Origin: JAATGI01 sp036510675
Lineage (GTDB): Bacteria; Pseudomonadota; Alphaproteobacteria; ATCC43930; CGMCC-115725
Direction: 5' to 3'
Assembly: GCA_036510675.1 (NCBI GenBank)
Contig: DATCDN010000001.1
Span: forward strand, 11,855 to 75,854
DNA length: 64,000 nt
In this document: positions 35,345 through 44,540 of the stretch, piece by piece
Numbering within the stretch: the first letter of the stretch is position 1
Layout: the number at the start of each line of letters is the position of its first letter
Translations under genes and position numbers: made by a program
The notes under the pieces: model-generated
The model's database searches: none
What the model saw: the letters and a program-made list of their open reading frames with translations, nothing else
What the model was told of the DNA's origin: nothing

Positions 35345-36330
35345 TTGGTCGGCTCCGTCCCAGGCTCGACATGTCCGCCGAAGCCGTGGCGCATCGCCGA
35401 CAGCAGCTTGTCCGCCATGCCATGCTCGACGCGAGAGCGGAAGCGCGCATAGAGCGACGCCGACAGCACGTTGGCCGGCACCGCCTCCTCGATCGCGGCT
35501 TCGATGGTCCAGCGCCCCTCGCCAGAATCCGAGACATCGCCGCGATATTCATCCAGCGTCGGGTTGGCGGCGAGCGCGCTGGCGGTAAGGTCGAGCAGCC
35601 ACGAGGAAATCACGCTGCCGCGCCGCCACACTTCGGCGATGTCCGGCAGGTCGAGGGTGAAGCGCTGATCTTCCGGCAGGGCCTCCGACATCTTGTTGTG
35701 CAGGATGTCGAAGCCCTCGGCATAGGCCTGCATGATGCCGTACTCGATGCCGTTATGGATCATCTTGACGAAGTGGCCCGCCCCAGCCGGCCCGGCGTGG
35801 AGATAGCCGCGCTCGACCCGCGGATCGCGGCCCTCGCGCCCCGGCGTGCGCTCGATCGAGCCGACGCCCGGCGCCAGCGCGACGAAGATGGGATCGAGCC
35901 GCGTCACTACCTCCTTGTCGCCGCCGATCATCATGCAATAGCCACGCTCCAGCCCCCACACGCCGCCGGAGGTGCCGACATCGAGATAATGCAGACCCTG
36001 CGCCGCCAGCGCGTGGGCGCGGCGGATATCATCATGATAAAAACTATTGCCGCCATCGATGACGGTGTCGCCGCGCTGGAGCAGGCCGGCGAGCTCCGTG
36101 ATTGTATCCTCGGTGATCTTGCCCGCCGGCAGCATGACCCAGACGGCGCGCGGCGGTTTCAGCTTCTTCACCAGATCGGCCAAGCCCGACGACGGCACCG
36201 CCTTTTCCTTGGCCAGCGTATCGATAGCCTTCGGGTTGGCGTCATAGACGACGATTTCGTGGCCGTGCTGAATGAGGCGCCGCGTGATGTTGCCGCCCAT
36301 GCGTCCCAATCCGATAATGGCAAGCTGCAT
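35341..36330 (-). CDS. gnd: 6-phosphogluconate dehydrogenase, decarboxylating (short GndA/YqeC type)
   Basis: 329 aa, the short form rather than the about 470-aa E. coli type. N-terminal Rossmann motif LAIIGLGRMGGNITRRLIQHG, substrate text VIDGGNSFYHDDIRRAHAL and DVGTSGGVWGLERG, catalytic Lys in GHFVKMIHNGIEYGIMQAYAEG. It oxidises 6-phosphogluconate to ribulose-5-P. An Asp follows beta2 (IVVYDANPKA), which suggests NAD+ preference. It lies 5 bases after the pgi stop. Confidence 0.93.
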   Translation of the reverse strand: MQLAIIGLGRMGGNITRRLIQHGHEIVVYDANPKAIDTLAKEKAVPSSGLADLVKKLKPPRAVWVMLPAGKITEDTITELAGLLQRGDTVIDGGNSFYHDDIRRAHALAAQGLHYLDVGTSGGVWGLERGYCMMIGGDKEVVTRLDPIFVALAPGVGSIERTPGREGRDPRVERGYLHAGPAGAGHFVKMIHNGIEYGIMQAYAEGFDILHNKMSEALPEDQRFTLDLPDIAEVWRRGSVISSWLLDLTASALAANPTLDEYRGDVSDSGEGRWTIEAAIEEAVPANVLSASLYARFRSRVEHGMADKLLSAMRHGFGGHVEPGTEPTK

Positions 36331-36335
36331 CGGCG

Positions 36336-38033
36336 TTACCTCGCAACAGCGGCGTGAATGGCACGGGTCAGCGTGTCGAGGCCGGTTTCGACATCGCTCA
36401 AATGAACGCGCAGCGCGCGGCGCTTGCGCTCGGTCAGCACGGCGAGATCGCCTTGCGCCTGTGCCGCCTCCACCACGGCAAAACTGTATTTCTTGCCGGG
36501 CACCGCCAGATCGCGCGGGGGATCGGCGGTGATCTGCAGGAACACGCCGCTGTTCGGCCCACCCTTATAGGCTTGGCCGGTCGAGTGCAAAAAGCGCGGG
36601 CCGAAGCCGACGCAGGTCGCGCACCGCGTCGCATGCCGCAGCGCGACGCGCAGCGCCGTCAGCCGCGCCGTGTGCGCGTCGTTGCGCTCGATATAAGCGA
36701 GCACCGCCAGATAGTCGCCGGCGGCGGCCCGGGCAAAATGCGCGCGCAGAATATCGACCAGCGTCGTGCCGCCGGCAAGCGCCGCCGCATTCTCGGGATC
36801 GGCGAAGAGAGCGACGCCGTCCGCCGCGACGAACGGCTTGTCCTCCGGCAGCTTGCCGCTTTTCTCATAGGCGTCAGTCAGCGCGCGAGTCTTGAGCTTG
36901 CTGGCTTCGACATCGGGCTGGTCGAACGGATCGATGCCGATCACCGCGCCGGCGACCGCAGTCGCGACCTCGGCGAGGAAGAACACCTGGCCGAGCTGCA
37001 TCACATCGTCGAGCTGGAGGCGGATCACGGGGTGGCCAGCCAGCGCCAGCACCTCGATAGCATTCGCTTGGCTATCGTCATCGTCGCTCGACAGCGCGAC
37101 ATAGAGGAACACGCGATCATTGCCATAATCCGCCGGCGCCGCGACCGGCTCGCCGTCGACCGGGATCAGTCCCTTGCCCTCTTTGCCGGTGGATTCGGCG
37201 AAGAGTTGCTCGAGCCAGGAGCCGAGACTGGCCAAGCCCGGTGAGGCCAGGATCGTCACCTTGTCGCGCCGAAACTGGGTGGCGAGCACGCCCAGCGTCA
37301 GTCCCAAGCGCAGCGCTGGATTGCCCTCACCCGCGCCTTGGCAAAGCCGCGCCATGGTCTCGGTCGCATCCAGCACCGCCGCGACATCGACGCCCAGCGC
37401 GGCGGCCGGCACCAAGCCGAATTTCGACAGCACCGAATAGCGCCCGCCGATCGTGGCATCGCCGAAAAATACATGGGCGAAGCCGCGCTCCCGCGCCTTG
37501 CCTTCCATCGCGGAGCCGGGATCGGTGACCGCGACGAATTGCTTGCCGATCTTGCCCGCGCGCTCGAAGAAATAATCCTCGAGGATATTGGGCTCCAGCG
37601 TGGTGCCGGATTTCGACGACACGATGAACAGCGTGCGCGCCGGATCGATCGCGCCCTCGAGCGTCGCGATCTGCGCGGGGTCGGTCGAATCCAGCATGTG
37701 GAAGCGCGGATGTCCGGCGATCCGGCTGAAGCTTCGCGCGATCACGTCGGGGCCGAGACTCGATCCGCCCATGCCGATCAGCACGATATCGGCGTAGCGC
37801 GCGGCCTCGCTTTTGAGGTTGTCGAGCGTGGCGACATCGCGCCGCTCCCGCGTCACGATATCGAGCCAACCCAGCCATTTATTCTCGTCGGCGCCGGTCC
37901 ACAGGCTCTTGTCACGCGCCCACAATTTGCCGATCTTGCCGGCCTGAGTCCAATCCGCCAGCGCCGCCGCCAGCGCCTTGGTTTCCGCCGCTCCCAGCGT
38001 TTCGGTGAAACGAAGATTCGTGTCATGCCTCAT
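36336..38033 (-). CDS. pgi: Glucose-6-phosphate isomerase (isolated PGI half of Tal-PGI type)
   Basis: 565 aa from the ATG at 38033 (the ATG at 38042 is an alternative). The SIS-fold substrate loops are IGMGGSSLGPDVIARSF and FIVSSKSGTTLEPNILEDYFF. The sequence resembles the C-terminal half of the bifunctional transaldolase/glucose-6-P isomerase proteins (about 940 aa), but no transaldolase domain precedes it. Only about 125 bases separate it from the MFS gene and they hold no Tal remnant. Interconverts glucose-6-P and fructose-6-P. First gene of the sugar-phosphate operon. Confidence 0.88.
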   Translation of the reverse strand: MRHDTNLRFTETLGAAETKALAAALADWTQAGKIGKLWARDKSLWTGADENKWLGWLDIVTRERRDVATLDNLKSEAARYADIVLIGMGGSSLGPDVIARSFSRIAGHPRFHMLDSTDPAQIATLEGAIDPARTLFIVSSKSGTTLEPNILEDYFFERAGKIGKQFVAVTDPGSAMEGKARERGFAHVFFGDATIGGRYSVLSKFGLVPAAALGVDVAAVLDATETMARLCQGAGEGNPALRLGLTLGVLATQFRRDKVTILASPGLASLGSWLEQLFAESTGKEGKGLIPVDGEPVAAPADYGNDRVFLYVALSSDDDDSQANAIEVLALAGHPVIRLQLDDVMQLGQVFFLAEVATAVAGAVIGIDPFDQPDVEASKLKTRALTDAYEKSGKLPEDKPFVAADGVALFADPENAAALAGGTTLVDILRAHFARAAAGDYLAVLAYIERNDAHTARLTALRVALRHATRCATCVGFGPRFLHSTGQAYKGGPNSGVFLQITADPPRDLAVPGKKYSFAVVEAAQAQGDLAVLTERKRRALRVHLSDVETGLDTLTRAIHAAVAR

Positions 38034-38159
38034 GCCTGCCATCGCGAGCGCGATCTCCCGTGTTGAGGGTGCGGCTACACCTCATCCTATGTAGCGAACA
38101 AATGGTCGGTGTTAAACGTTCCGGCCCCCGAGTCGGCTGCGAGGCGTATGACAAAGAGT

Positions 38160-39332
38160 TCAGAATGGAACCGCGCGCGCGTCCGGATCGCGCCAGAATC
38201 GCACGACACAGGCGGCCATCGCCGCCATCATCACCCAGACCAGCATCACACAGCCGAGCCAGCCGGCACGGTGCCAGGCGACGCCGCCGACAAGGGCGCC
38301 GACGCTGCCCCCCAGATAATAAAAGGTGACGTAGAGCCCGACTGCCGACGAGCGCGCCTGAGTCGCCGCGAACGCGACATAGCCGGTGGTGACGGTCTGG
38401 CAGATGAAGCCGCTGCACGCGCACACGACGAGGCCGATGAAGATCGGCGTGACGTGCGGCACCAGCGTTAGCAGCAACCCCGCCGCCCAGGTGCCGATCA
38501 TGCACAGCACGATGCCGCGCCGCCCCAGCCGCGCCACCAGCGGACCCGCCAGCGGCGTGGTGAAGATGCCGAACGCATAGGAGACGAACAACGAGCCGAG
38601 CCACCCCGCCGACAGATTGAAGGGCGGCGCCGCGAGATGGAAATTGATATAGGTGAACAGCGTGACGAAGCTGAACAGCACGCCGAACCCGACCGCGAAC
38701 ATCGCGAGCAGCCGCGCGTCGCGAAAATGCCGCGCCATCATCGACAGCGAATGCAGCAGGCCCTCGGCGCGCACGAAGCGTCGGTCGCCCGGCAGGGTCC
38801 AGGCGACCACAATGGCGCAGACAAGGCTGATCCCCGCCAGGATGAAAAACGCCAGCCGCCAGCCGCCGAAATCGCCGATCCAGCCGGCGAGAAAGCGTCC
38901 GAGAAAGCCGCCGAGGACGCTGCCGGTGGTATAGGTGGCGGTGACGGCGGCGATCTCCTCGCGCGGAAATTCATCGCCGATATAGGCGATCGCCACGGCG
39001 AACACCGGCGGCAGCAACAGGCCCTGAACGAAGCGCAGCGCGATGATCTGATCGAGGCTTTGCGCCGCCCCGATCAGCGCCGTCGGAATCACCAGCAGGA
39101 ACAGCGCCACCAGGATCATGCGATGACGGCCGATGACATCGGCGACGACGCCGATGAACGGCGCGATCACGGTCACCGCCAGCGTGGTGGCGCTGACCGT
39201 CAGGCTGACCTGCGCCTCGCTCGCCCGGAAATAGCCCGCGAGGGTGGGCAGCAGCGCCTGGATCGCCCACAATTGCAGAAAGGCGGCGAGGCCGATAACG
39301 AAGACGCCCAGGCGGCGTCTATCGGAAAACAC
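38160..39332 (-). CDS. MFS transporter, YnfM-like drug/metabolite efflux
   Basis: 390 aa with 12 predicted membrane helices. The loop 2-3 motif is in GVVADVIGRHRMILVALFLLV and motif C-like text in ATYTTGSVLGGFLGRFLAGWIGDFGGWR, matching the YnfM/AraJ-like proton-driven exporters. Substrate unknown. Separate from the pgi operon by about 125 bases and from korB by a repeat-bearing gap. Confidence 0.85.
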   Translation of the reverse strand: MFSDRRRLGVFVIGLAAFLQLWAIQALLPTLAGYFRASEAQVSLTVSATTLAVTVIAPFIGVVADVIGRHRMILVALFLLVIPTALIGAAQSLDQIIALRFVQGLLLPPVFAVAIAYIGDEFPREEIAAVTATYTTGSVLGGFLGRFLAGWIGDFGGWRLAFFILAGISLVCAIVVAWTLPGDRRFVRAEGLLHSLSMMARHFRDARLLAMFAVGFGVLFSFVTLFTYINFHLAAPPFNLSAGWLGSLFVSYAFGIFTTPLAGPLVARLGRRGIVLCMIGTWAAGLLLTLVPHVTPIFIGLVVCACSGFICQTVTTGYVAFAATQARSSAVGLYVTFYYLGGSVGALVGGVAWHRAGWLGCVMLVWVMMAAMAACVVRFWRDPDARAVPF

Positions 39333-39389
39333 CTCAGTTACCTTCCCGCTTGCGGGGAAGGGCGATCATGCAAGACCGGAAATATTGTC

Positions 39390-39526
39390 GTGCGTCCCTC
39401 GACTGCTCGCACCGCTAGCGCGGCGCTCCGCGCTCGGGATGAGGATTTTCTTTGTGCCACATGACATATTCCTCATCCTGAGCACGCAGCCCCGATGAAA
39501 TCGGGGCGAGTAGTCGAAGGACGCAC
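39390..39526. repeat. Intergenic palindromic repeat (137 bases)
   Basis: The outer arms GTGCGTCCCTCGACTGCTC (39390-39408) and GAGTAGTCGAAGGACGCAC (39508-39526) are inverted repeats matching at 17 of 19 positions. Inside is the perfect hairpin CCCCGA-TGAAA-TCGGGG (39490-39506) and a second imperfect pair around GGGATGAGG/CCTCATCC. This is the structure of dispersed extragenic palindromes common in alphaproteobacterial genomes. It lies in the gap between korB and the MFS gene and may also act as a terminator or RNA-stability element. Confidence 0.7.
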
Positions 39527-39542
39527 CCGTCTTTTGCGACGC

Positions 39543-40598
39543 TTACCGCAACGAGTTGTTGAAGCGGTCGAGGGCTTCCGATCCGGGAATGAGCTCCGCA
39601 TCGCCGAGTGCGTTCAGCGGCATCTCGACGGTGTTGAGATGCTCGTGCAGGTCGATCGCGTCGGGATCGAGATAGAGCAGGCCGGTCACTATTTCGCCGG
39701 CCTTTTCCCGCTCCGCGACATAGCGCATCGCCGCCGCGCGATCGCCGAGATCGTATTCGCCGGCGAGCTTGCGCAGATTAATCACCGAGCCGTCATGCTG
39801 GGTGACCGGCGCGACCGTGCCCGGCTGGTAGTCGGCCTTGATCGGCGCGCGCGGCACCATGAAATCGAGACTGTTCACCGCCTCGTTATGCTCGCGGACA
39901 TAATCATAGCTCTTGGTCGAGCCGGGATGATTGTTGAAGGCGACACAGGGGCTGATGATGTCGAGGAATGCCGCGCCGCGATGCTCGACCGCCGCCTTGA
40001 TCAGCGGCACCAGTTGGGTCTTGTCGCCGGAGAAGCCGCGCGCGACGAAGCTCGCGCCCAAAAGGATCGCCATCGACGCGAGGTCGATCGGCTCGTCGCT
40101 GTTGGCCTGGCCCTTCTTGCTGCGCGAGCCTTTATCGGCGGTCGCCGAGAACTGGCCCTTGGTCAGGCCATAGACGCCGTTATTCTCGACGATATAGACC
40201 ATGTTGACGCCGCGCCGGATGCTGTGCGCGAACTGGCCGAGGCCGATCGACGCGCTGTCGCCATCGCCGGAGACGCCGAAATAAATCAGCTCGCGATTAG
40301 CGAGATTGGCGCCGGTCAGCACCGATGGCATGCGGCCATGGACGCTGTTGAAGCCGTGGCTCTGGCCGAGAAAATAGGTCGGGGTCTTCGATGAGCAGCC
40401 GATGCCCGACAATTTTGCGACGCGGTGCGGCGCCAGATCGAGCTCGAAGCACGCCTCGATGATCGCGGCGCTGATGGAATCATGGCCGCAGCCGGCGCAC
40501 AAGGTCGAGATCGCGCCTTCATAGTCGCGATGGGTAAAGCCGAGCTGGTTGGTCGCGAGCTTCGGGTGATGGAATTTCGGCTTGGCGATATAGGTCAT
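39543..40598 (-). CDS. korB: 2-oxoacid:ferredoxin oxidoreductase, beta subunit
   Basis: 351 aa. Thiamine-diphosphate subunit: STLCAGCGHDSISAAI (Fe-S/TPP-proximal Cys), the TPP/Mg site GVSGDGDSASIGLGQFAHSIRRG and VENNGVYGLTKGQFSATA. It matches KorB of 2-oxoglutarate:ferredoxin oxidoreductases more than pyruvate enzymes. Works with KorA, whose stop overlaps its start (ATGA). Oxidatively decarboxylates a 2-oxoacid to the acyl-CoA, reducing ferredoxin. Confidence 0.92.
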   Translation of the reverse strand: MTYIAKPKFHHPKLATNQLGFTHRDYEGAISTLCAGCGHDSISAAIIEACFELDLAPHRVAKLSGIGCSSKTPTYFLGQSHGFNSVHGRMPSVLTGANLANRELIYFGVSGDGDSASIGLGQFAHSIRRGVNMVYIVENNGVYGLTKGQFSATADKGSRSKKGQANSDEPIDLASMAILLGASFVARGFSGDKTQLVPLIKAAVEHRGAAFLDIISPCVAFNNHPGSTKSYDYVREHNEAVNSLDFMVPRAPIKADYQPGTVAPVTQHDGSVINLRKLAGEYDLGDRAAAMRYVAEREKAGEIVTGLLYLDPDAIDLHEHLNTVEMPLNALGDAELIPGSEALDRFNNSLR

Positions 40599-42442
40599 GG
40601 CGCGGGCGCCTTTTTGCGGAACGGCTTGACGTTGGCGGCGACCAGCTTCTTCGAGATCGCATCGACGATGAAGCGTGCGGTGATCGGCGTGCCGTCGTAA
40701 TTCAGCACCGAGATCAGCCGCGCGGGATCGACATCGCCCTCATTGACGATGAGGAAGCGAAGCTGGGCATCACGATTCTGTTCGACCACGAAAATTTGGT
40801 CGTGGCGCGCGATGAAATCGAACACCGTGTCGGCGAAGGGAAAGCCCTTGAGCCGCAAGGCGTCGAGCCGCACGCCCTGTTCGGCGAAGGTATCGAGCGC
40901 CTCGTCCATCGCCGGACTGGTGGAACCGAAATAAATCACGCCCGCCTTCGCCGGCTCGGCGCCCTCGCGCAGTTCCGGCGCCGGCACCAGCGACTTCGCG
41001 GTGTTAAATTTCTTCAGCAGACGGTCCATGTTGTCGACATAGACCGGACCCTCCTCGCTGTATTTGGCATAGCGGTCTTTGGTCGTGCCGCGGGTGAAGA
41101 ACGCGCCGCGCTTCGGATGCGTACCGGGCAGCGTGCGATAGGGAATGCCGTCGCCATCGACATCGAGATAGCGACCGAAATCCTTGCCCGCCTCCAGCAT
41201 GTCGGCGGTCATCACCTTGCCGCGATCCATGCGGTGCGCGTCATCCCATTTGAGCGGCGGGACCAGCGATTCATTCATGCCGATATCGAGATCGAGCATG
41301 ACGAAGATCGGCGTCTGCAGCCGGTCGGCGAGATCGAAGGCCAGCGCACCCATCTCGAACGCTTCCTTCGGGTCGGCCGGAAACAGCATGACATGCTTGG
41401 TGTCGCCATGGCTGGCATAGGCGCAGGACAGAAGATCGGCCTGCTGGGTGCGCGTCGGCATGCCGGTCGACGGGCCGCCGCGCTGCACATCGAACAGCAC
41501 CGCCGGAATCTCGGCGAAATAGGCGAGGCCGAGAAATTCCTGCATCAGCGAGATGCCCGGCCCCGAGGTGGTGGTGAAGGCACGGCTGCCGTTCCATGCC
41601 GCGCCGATCACCATGCCGATCGAGGCGAGCTCGTCCTCGGCCTGGACGATGGCGAAGCGGTTCTTGCCAGTGGCCTTGTCCACGCGAAAGCGCCGGCAAT
41701 GACGCTCGAACGATTCGGCCAGCGACGAGGAGGGCGTGATCGGATACCAGGCGCAAAAGCTGGCGCCGCCATAGACCGCGCCCAGCGCCGCCGCGTTGTT
41801 GCCGTCGATGAAGATGTGATCGCCAACCGCATCCGCACGCTCGACCTTGAGGCCGAGCGGACATTGCAGATGTTGAAGCGCGTAATCGCGCCCCATGTGC
41901 AGGGCATCGAGGTTGGGCTTGATCAGCTTGTCCTTGCCCTTGAACTGCTCGCCGATCAGCGTCTCGATCACCGCCGGGTCCATGTCCAAGAGCGCGGACA
42001 GCGCGCCGACATAGATGATGTTCTTGAACAATTGGCGCTGGCGCGAATCGGTATAGGCGCCGTTGACGATCTCGGTCAGCGGCATGCCGATGATGTTGAT
42101 GTCGGGACGGAATCTCGATTGCGGGATCGGCCGGGTGGAATCATAGAACACATAGCCGCCCGGCTCGATTTCGGCGATGTCGTGATCCCAGGTCTGGGGA
42201 TTCATCGGCACCATCAGATCGACGCCGCCGCGCCGTCCGCGATAGCCCTTGCCCGAGACGCGAACCTCGTACCAGGTCGGCAGGCCCTGAATGTTGGACG
42301 GGAAGATGTTGCGTGTCGCGACTGGCACGCCCATCCGCATGATCGACTTCGCGAAGAGGAGGTTCGCGCTCGCCGAGCCCGAGCCGTTCACATTGGCGAA
42401 CTTGACGACGAAATCGTTCGTCGCGGTTATCGGCTGTGGCAT
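40595..42442 (-). CDS. korA: 2-oxoacid:ferredoxin oxidoreductase, alpha subunit (gamma-alpha fusion)
   Basis: 615 aa from the ATG at 42442 (MPQPITATNDFVVKFANVNG). The N-terminal about 190 residues are the gamma domain (GSGSASANLLFAKSIMRMG). The pyrimidine-binding alpha domain follows (CAWYPITPSSSLAESFERH, ALTTSGPGISLMQEFLG-like TTTSGPGISLMQEFLGLA, RGGPSTGMPTRTQQ). This fused layout is typical of bacterial KorA. Overlaps the flavoprotein gene upstream by 16 bases and korB downstream by 4. Complex is cytoplasmic and oxygen-sensitive in many organisms. Confidence 0.93.
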   Translation of the reverse strand: MPQPITATNDFVVKFANVNGSGSASANLLFAKSIMRMGVPVATRNIFPSNIQGLPTWYEVRVSGKGYRGRRGGVDLMVPMNPQTWDHDIAEIEPGGYVFYDSTRPIPQSRFRPDINIIGMPLTEIVNGAYTDSRQRQLFKNIIYVGALSALLDMDPAVIETLIGEQFKGKDKLIKPNLDALHMGRDYALQHLQCPLGLKVERADAVGDHIFIDGNNAAALGAVYGGASFCAWYPITPSSSLAESFERHCRRFRVDKATGKNRFAIVQAEDELASIGMVIGAAWNGSRAFTTTSGPGISLMQEFLGLAYFAEIPAVLFDVQRGGPSTGMPTRTQQADLLSCAYASHGDTKHVMLFPADPKEAFEMGALAFDLADRLQTPIFVMLDLDIGMNESLVPPLKWDDAHRMDRGKVMTADMLEAGKDFGRYLDVDGDGIPYRTLPGTHPKRGAFFTRGTTKDRYAKYSEEGPVYVDNMDRLLKKFNTAKSLVPAPELREGAEPAKAGVIYFGSTSPAMDEALDTFAEQGVRLDALRLKGFPFADTVFDFIARHDQIFVVEQNRDAQLRFLIVNEGDVDPARLISVLNYDGTPITARFIVDAISKKLVAANVKPFRKKAPAP

Positions 42443-44214
42443 GCGTGCTCCGCCATCGCGGTCTCCAGATAGAATTTCTGCATATCCCAGGCGCCGGTCG
42501 GACAGCGTTCGGCACATAGGCCGCAATGCAGGCAGACATCCTCGTCCTTCACCATCACGCGCCCGGTCTTGAGCGTGGTGGAGACGTATAAATCCTGGCT
42601 GAGATTGAGCGCCGGCACATGCAGCCCATGGCGCAGCGTGTCCTCGTCCTCATTGTCGGTGAAGCTGATGCAATCCATCGGACAGATATCGACGCAGGCA
42701 TCGCATTCGATGCACAGGGGTGTCGAGAACACCGTCTGCACGTCGCAATTCAGGCACCGTTCGGCTTCCTTCAGCGCGAGCTGCTGGTCATAGCCCAATT
42801 CGACTTCGAGCTTGATGTCCTTCAGCGCGACATTGAGCTCGCGCAGCGGCACGCGATAGCGCTTGTCCGGCGCGATGTCGTTGTCATAGCTCCACTCGTG
42901 AATGCCCATCTTCTGGCTGGACAGATTGACCATCGGCGGCAGGCGCTCGCCGACGGGTTCGCCGCGGCAGAATTTATCGATCGAGATCGCGGCCTCGTGG
43001 CCGTGGGCAACCGCCCAAATGATATTTTTCGGCCCGAAGGCAGAATCGCCGCCGAAGAACACGTTCGGGATCGAGGATTGCATGGTCGTGGGATCGAGCT
43101 TGGGCAGGCCCCAGCGATCGAACTCCAGGCCGACATCGCGCTCGATCCACGGAAAGGCGTTTTCCTGGCCGACCGCGACCAGCACGTCGTCGCACGGAAT
43201 ATCGACATCGGGCTCACCCGTGGGCAACAACTGGCGGCGGCCCTTGTCGTCGTACTTCGCCGCGACCTTCTCGAACCGCATCGCCGTGAGCTTGCCCTGG
43301 GTGTGGAGAAATTCCTTCGGCACCAGGAAGTTCATGATCGGGATGCCTTCGTGCGTGGCATCCTCTTTTTCCCACGGCGAGGCCTTCATTTCCTCATAGC
43401 CGCTGCGCACCACCACGGTAACGCTGTCGCCACCCAGCCGCTTCGACGAGCGGCAGCAATCCATCGCGGTGTTGCCGCCGCCCAGCACGATGACACGCTT
43501 TCCGATATGCGTGATATGGCCAAACGACACGCTTGATAGCCAGTCGATACCAATATGGATATTGGCTGATGCTTCCTTGCGGCCCGGCAGTTCGAGGTCG
43601 CGGCCGCGCGGCGCGCCGGACCCGACGAAGATCGCGTCATAGCCCTGCGCCAGCAATCCCTTCAAACTGTCGATATGCTGGCCCAGGCGCAATTCCAACC
43701 CGAGCGCGGTGATATAGCCGACCTCCTCGTCGATCACCGATTCGGGCAAGCGGAATTTCGGGATCTGGCTGCGGATCATGCCGCCGGCCTGGCGATCGGA
43801 ATCGAACACCACGCATTCATACCCGAGCGGCGCCAGATCGCGCGCCACGGTCAGCGAGGCCGGGCCGGCGCCGATCAGCGCGATCCGCTTGCCGTTCGTT
43901 TTGGCGGCGGGCGGCGGCAGCAGCGCGCGGACATCGTCCTTATTGTCGGCGGCGACGCGCTTCAGGCGGCAGATCGCCACCGGCTCCTTTTCGACGCGGC
44001 CGCGCCGGCACGCCGGCTCGCACGGCCGGTCGCAGGTGCGTCCCAGGATTCCGGGGAAAACGTTGGAATGCCAATTGATCATATAGGCGTCGGTATAACG
44101 CCCGGCCGCGATCAGCCGGATATACTCCGGAACCGGCGTGTGGGCCGGACATGCCCACTGACAATCGACGACTTTATGGAAATAATCGGGATTAGCGATG
44201 TCGGTAGGCTGCAA
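42427..44214 (-). CDS. GltD-like flavoprotein with C-terminal 2[4Fe-4S] ferredoxin domain, Kor partner
   Basis: 595 aa from a TTG at 44214 preceded by AGGAGA (a GTG at 44244 is open too). The N-terminal GltD-type Fe-S domain has Cys in DCQWACPAHTPVPEYI and GRTCDRPCEPACRRG. FAD motif IALIGAGPASLTVARDLAPLG; NAD(P) motif VIVLGGGNTAMDCCRSSKRLG; FGGDSAFGPKNIIWAVAHG. The C-terminal ferredoxin has CIECDACVDICPMDC and CLHCGLCAERCPTGA. It is the first gene of the kor operon. It very probably passes electrons between Kor and NAD(P)H, making the system ferredoxin-independent or reversible. Confidence 0.87.
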   Translation of the reverse strand: MQPTDIANPDYFHKVVDCQWACPAHTPVPEYIRLIAAGRYTDAYMINWHSNVFPGILGRTCDRPCEPACRRGRVEKEPVAICRLKRVAADNKDDVRALLPPPAAKTNGKRIALIGAGPASLTVARDLAPLGYECVVFDSDRQAGGMIRSQIPKFRLPESVIDEEVGYITALGLELRLGQHIDSLKGLLAQGYDAIFVGSGAPRGRDLELPGRKEASANIHIGIDWLSSVSFGHITHIGKRVIVLGGGNTAMDCCRSSKRLGGDSVTVVVRSGYEEMKASPWEKEDATHEGIPIMNFLVPKEFLHTQGKLTAMRFEKVAAKYDDKGRRQLLPTGEPDVDIPCDDVLVAVGQENAFPWIERDVGLEFDRWGLPKLDPTTMQSSIPNVFFGGDSAFGPKNIIWAVAHGHEAAISIDKFCRGEPVGERLPPMVNLSSQKMGIHEWSYDNDIAPDKRYRVPLRELNVALKDIKLEVELGYDQQLALKEAERCLNCDVQTVFSTPLCIECDACVDICPMDCISFTDNEDEDTLRHGLHVPALNLSQDLYVSTTLKTGRVMVKDEDVCLHCGLCAERCPTGAWDMQKFYLETAMAEHACHSR

Positions 44215-44540
44215 CCCAGTTCTCCTCGACAACACCCGCCTCACGGCGCGGGCGCCATCACAACCAAACGCGCCGGCGCCCCTACCGGTCGTACAAAAAT
44301 TCTGGCGTTAACCACAATCCCCGAACCGGCGAATCCCCCCAATGCATCCGCACGAACATCCGGTCAAGGCCGCCTGGGATAATACGGTTCGAGTGGGAAA
44401 TCCAGCCCCATGGTGTAGCCGTCTTGCGTAACGCGTGGGCGAGACACCATGATGGGAAGCTGCCCGAACGGTCAAGAATCAATTCCGGCATTGATCGTAG
44501 CGCGGACAGGGTTAGCTTGTCCCTGAATTAACTGTTATTT
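44215..44540. other. Intergenic region without recognisable gene
   Basis: About 325 bases between the divergent kor flavoprotein and the HExxH protein genes. The first part contains the AGGAGA site of the flavoprotein. A minus-strand open frame of 69 codons exists but has no ribosome site and no recognisable similarity, so I do not call it. The stretch is less GC-rich than its surroundings and probably holds the divergent promoters, none of them clear. Confidence 0.5.

Noticed and set aside
38060..38110. HexR-like operator upstream of pgi (CTACA-N10-TGTAG)
   Set aside because: The arms are only five bases and the spacing does not match the HexR consensus; chance similarity is likely.
44282..44491. 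69-codon minus-strand frame between kor and the HExxH gene
   Set aside because: No ribosome site, no recognisable protein and atypical composition.
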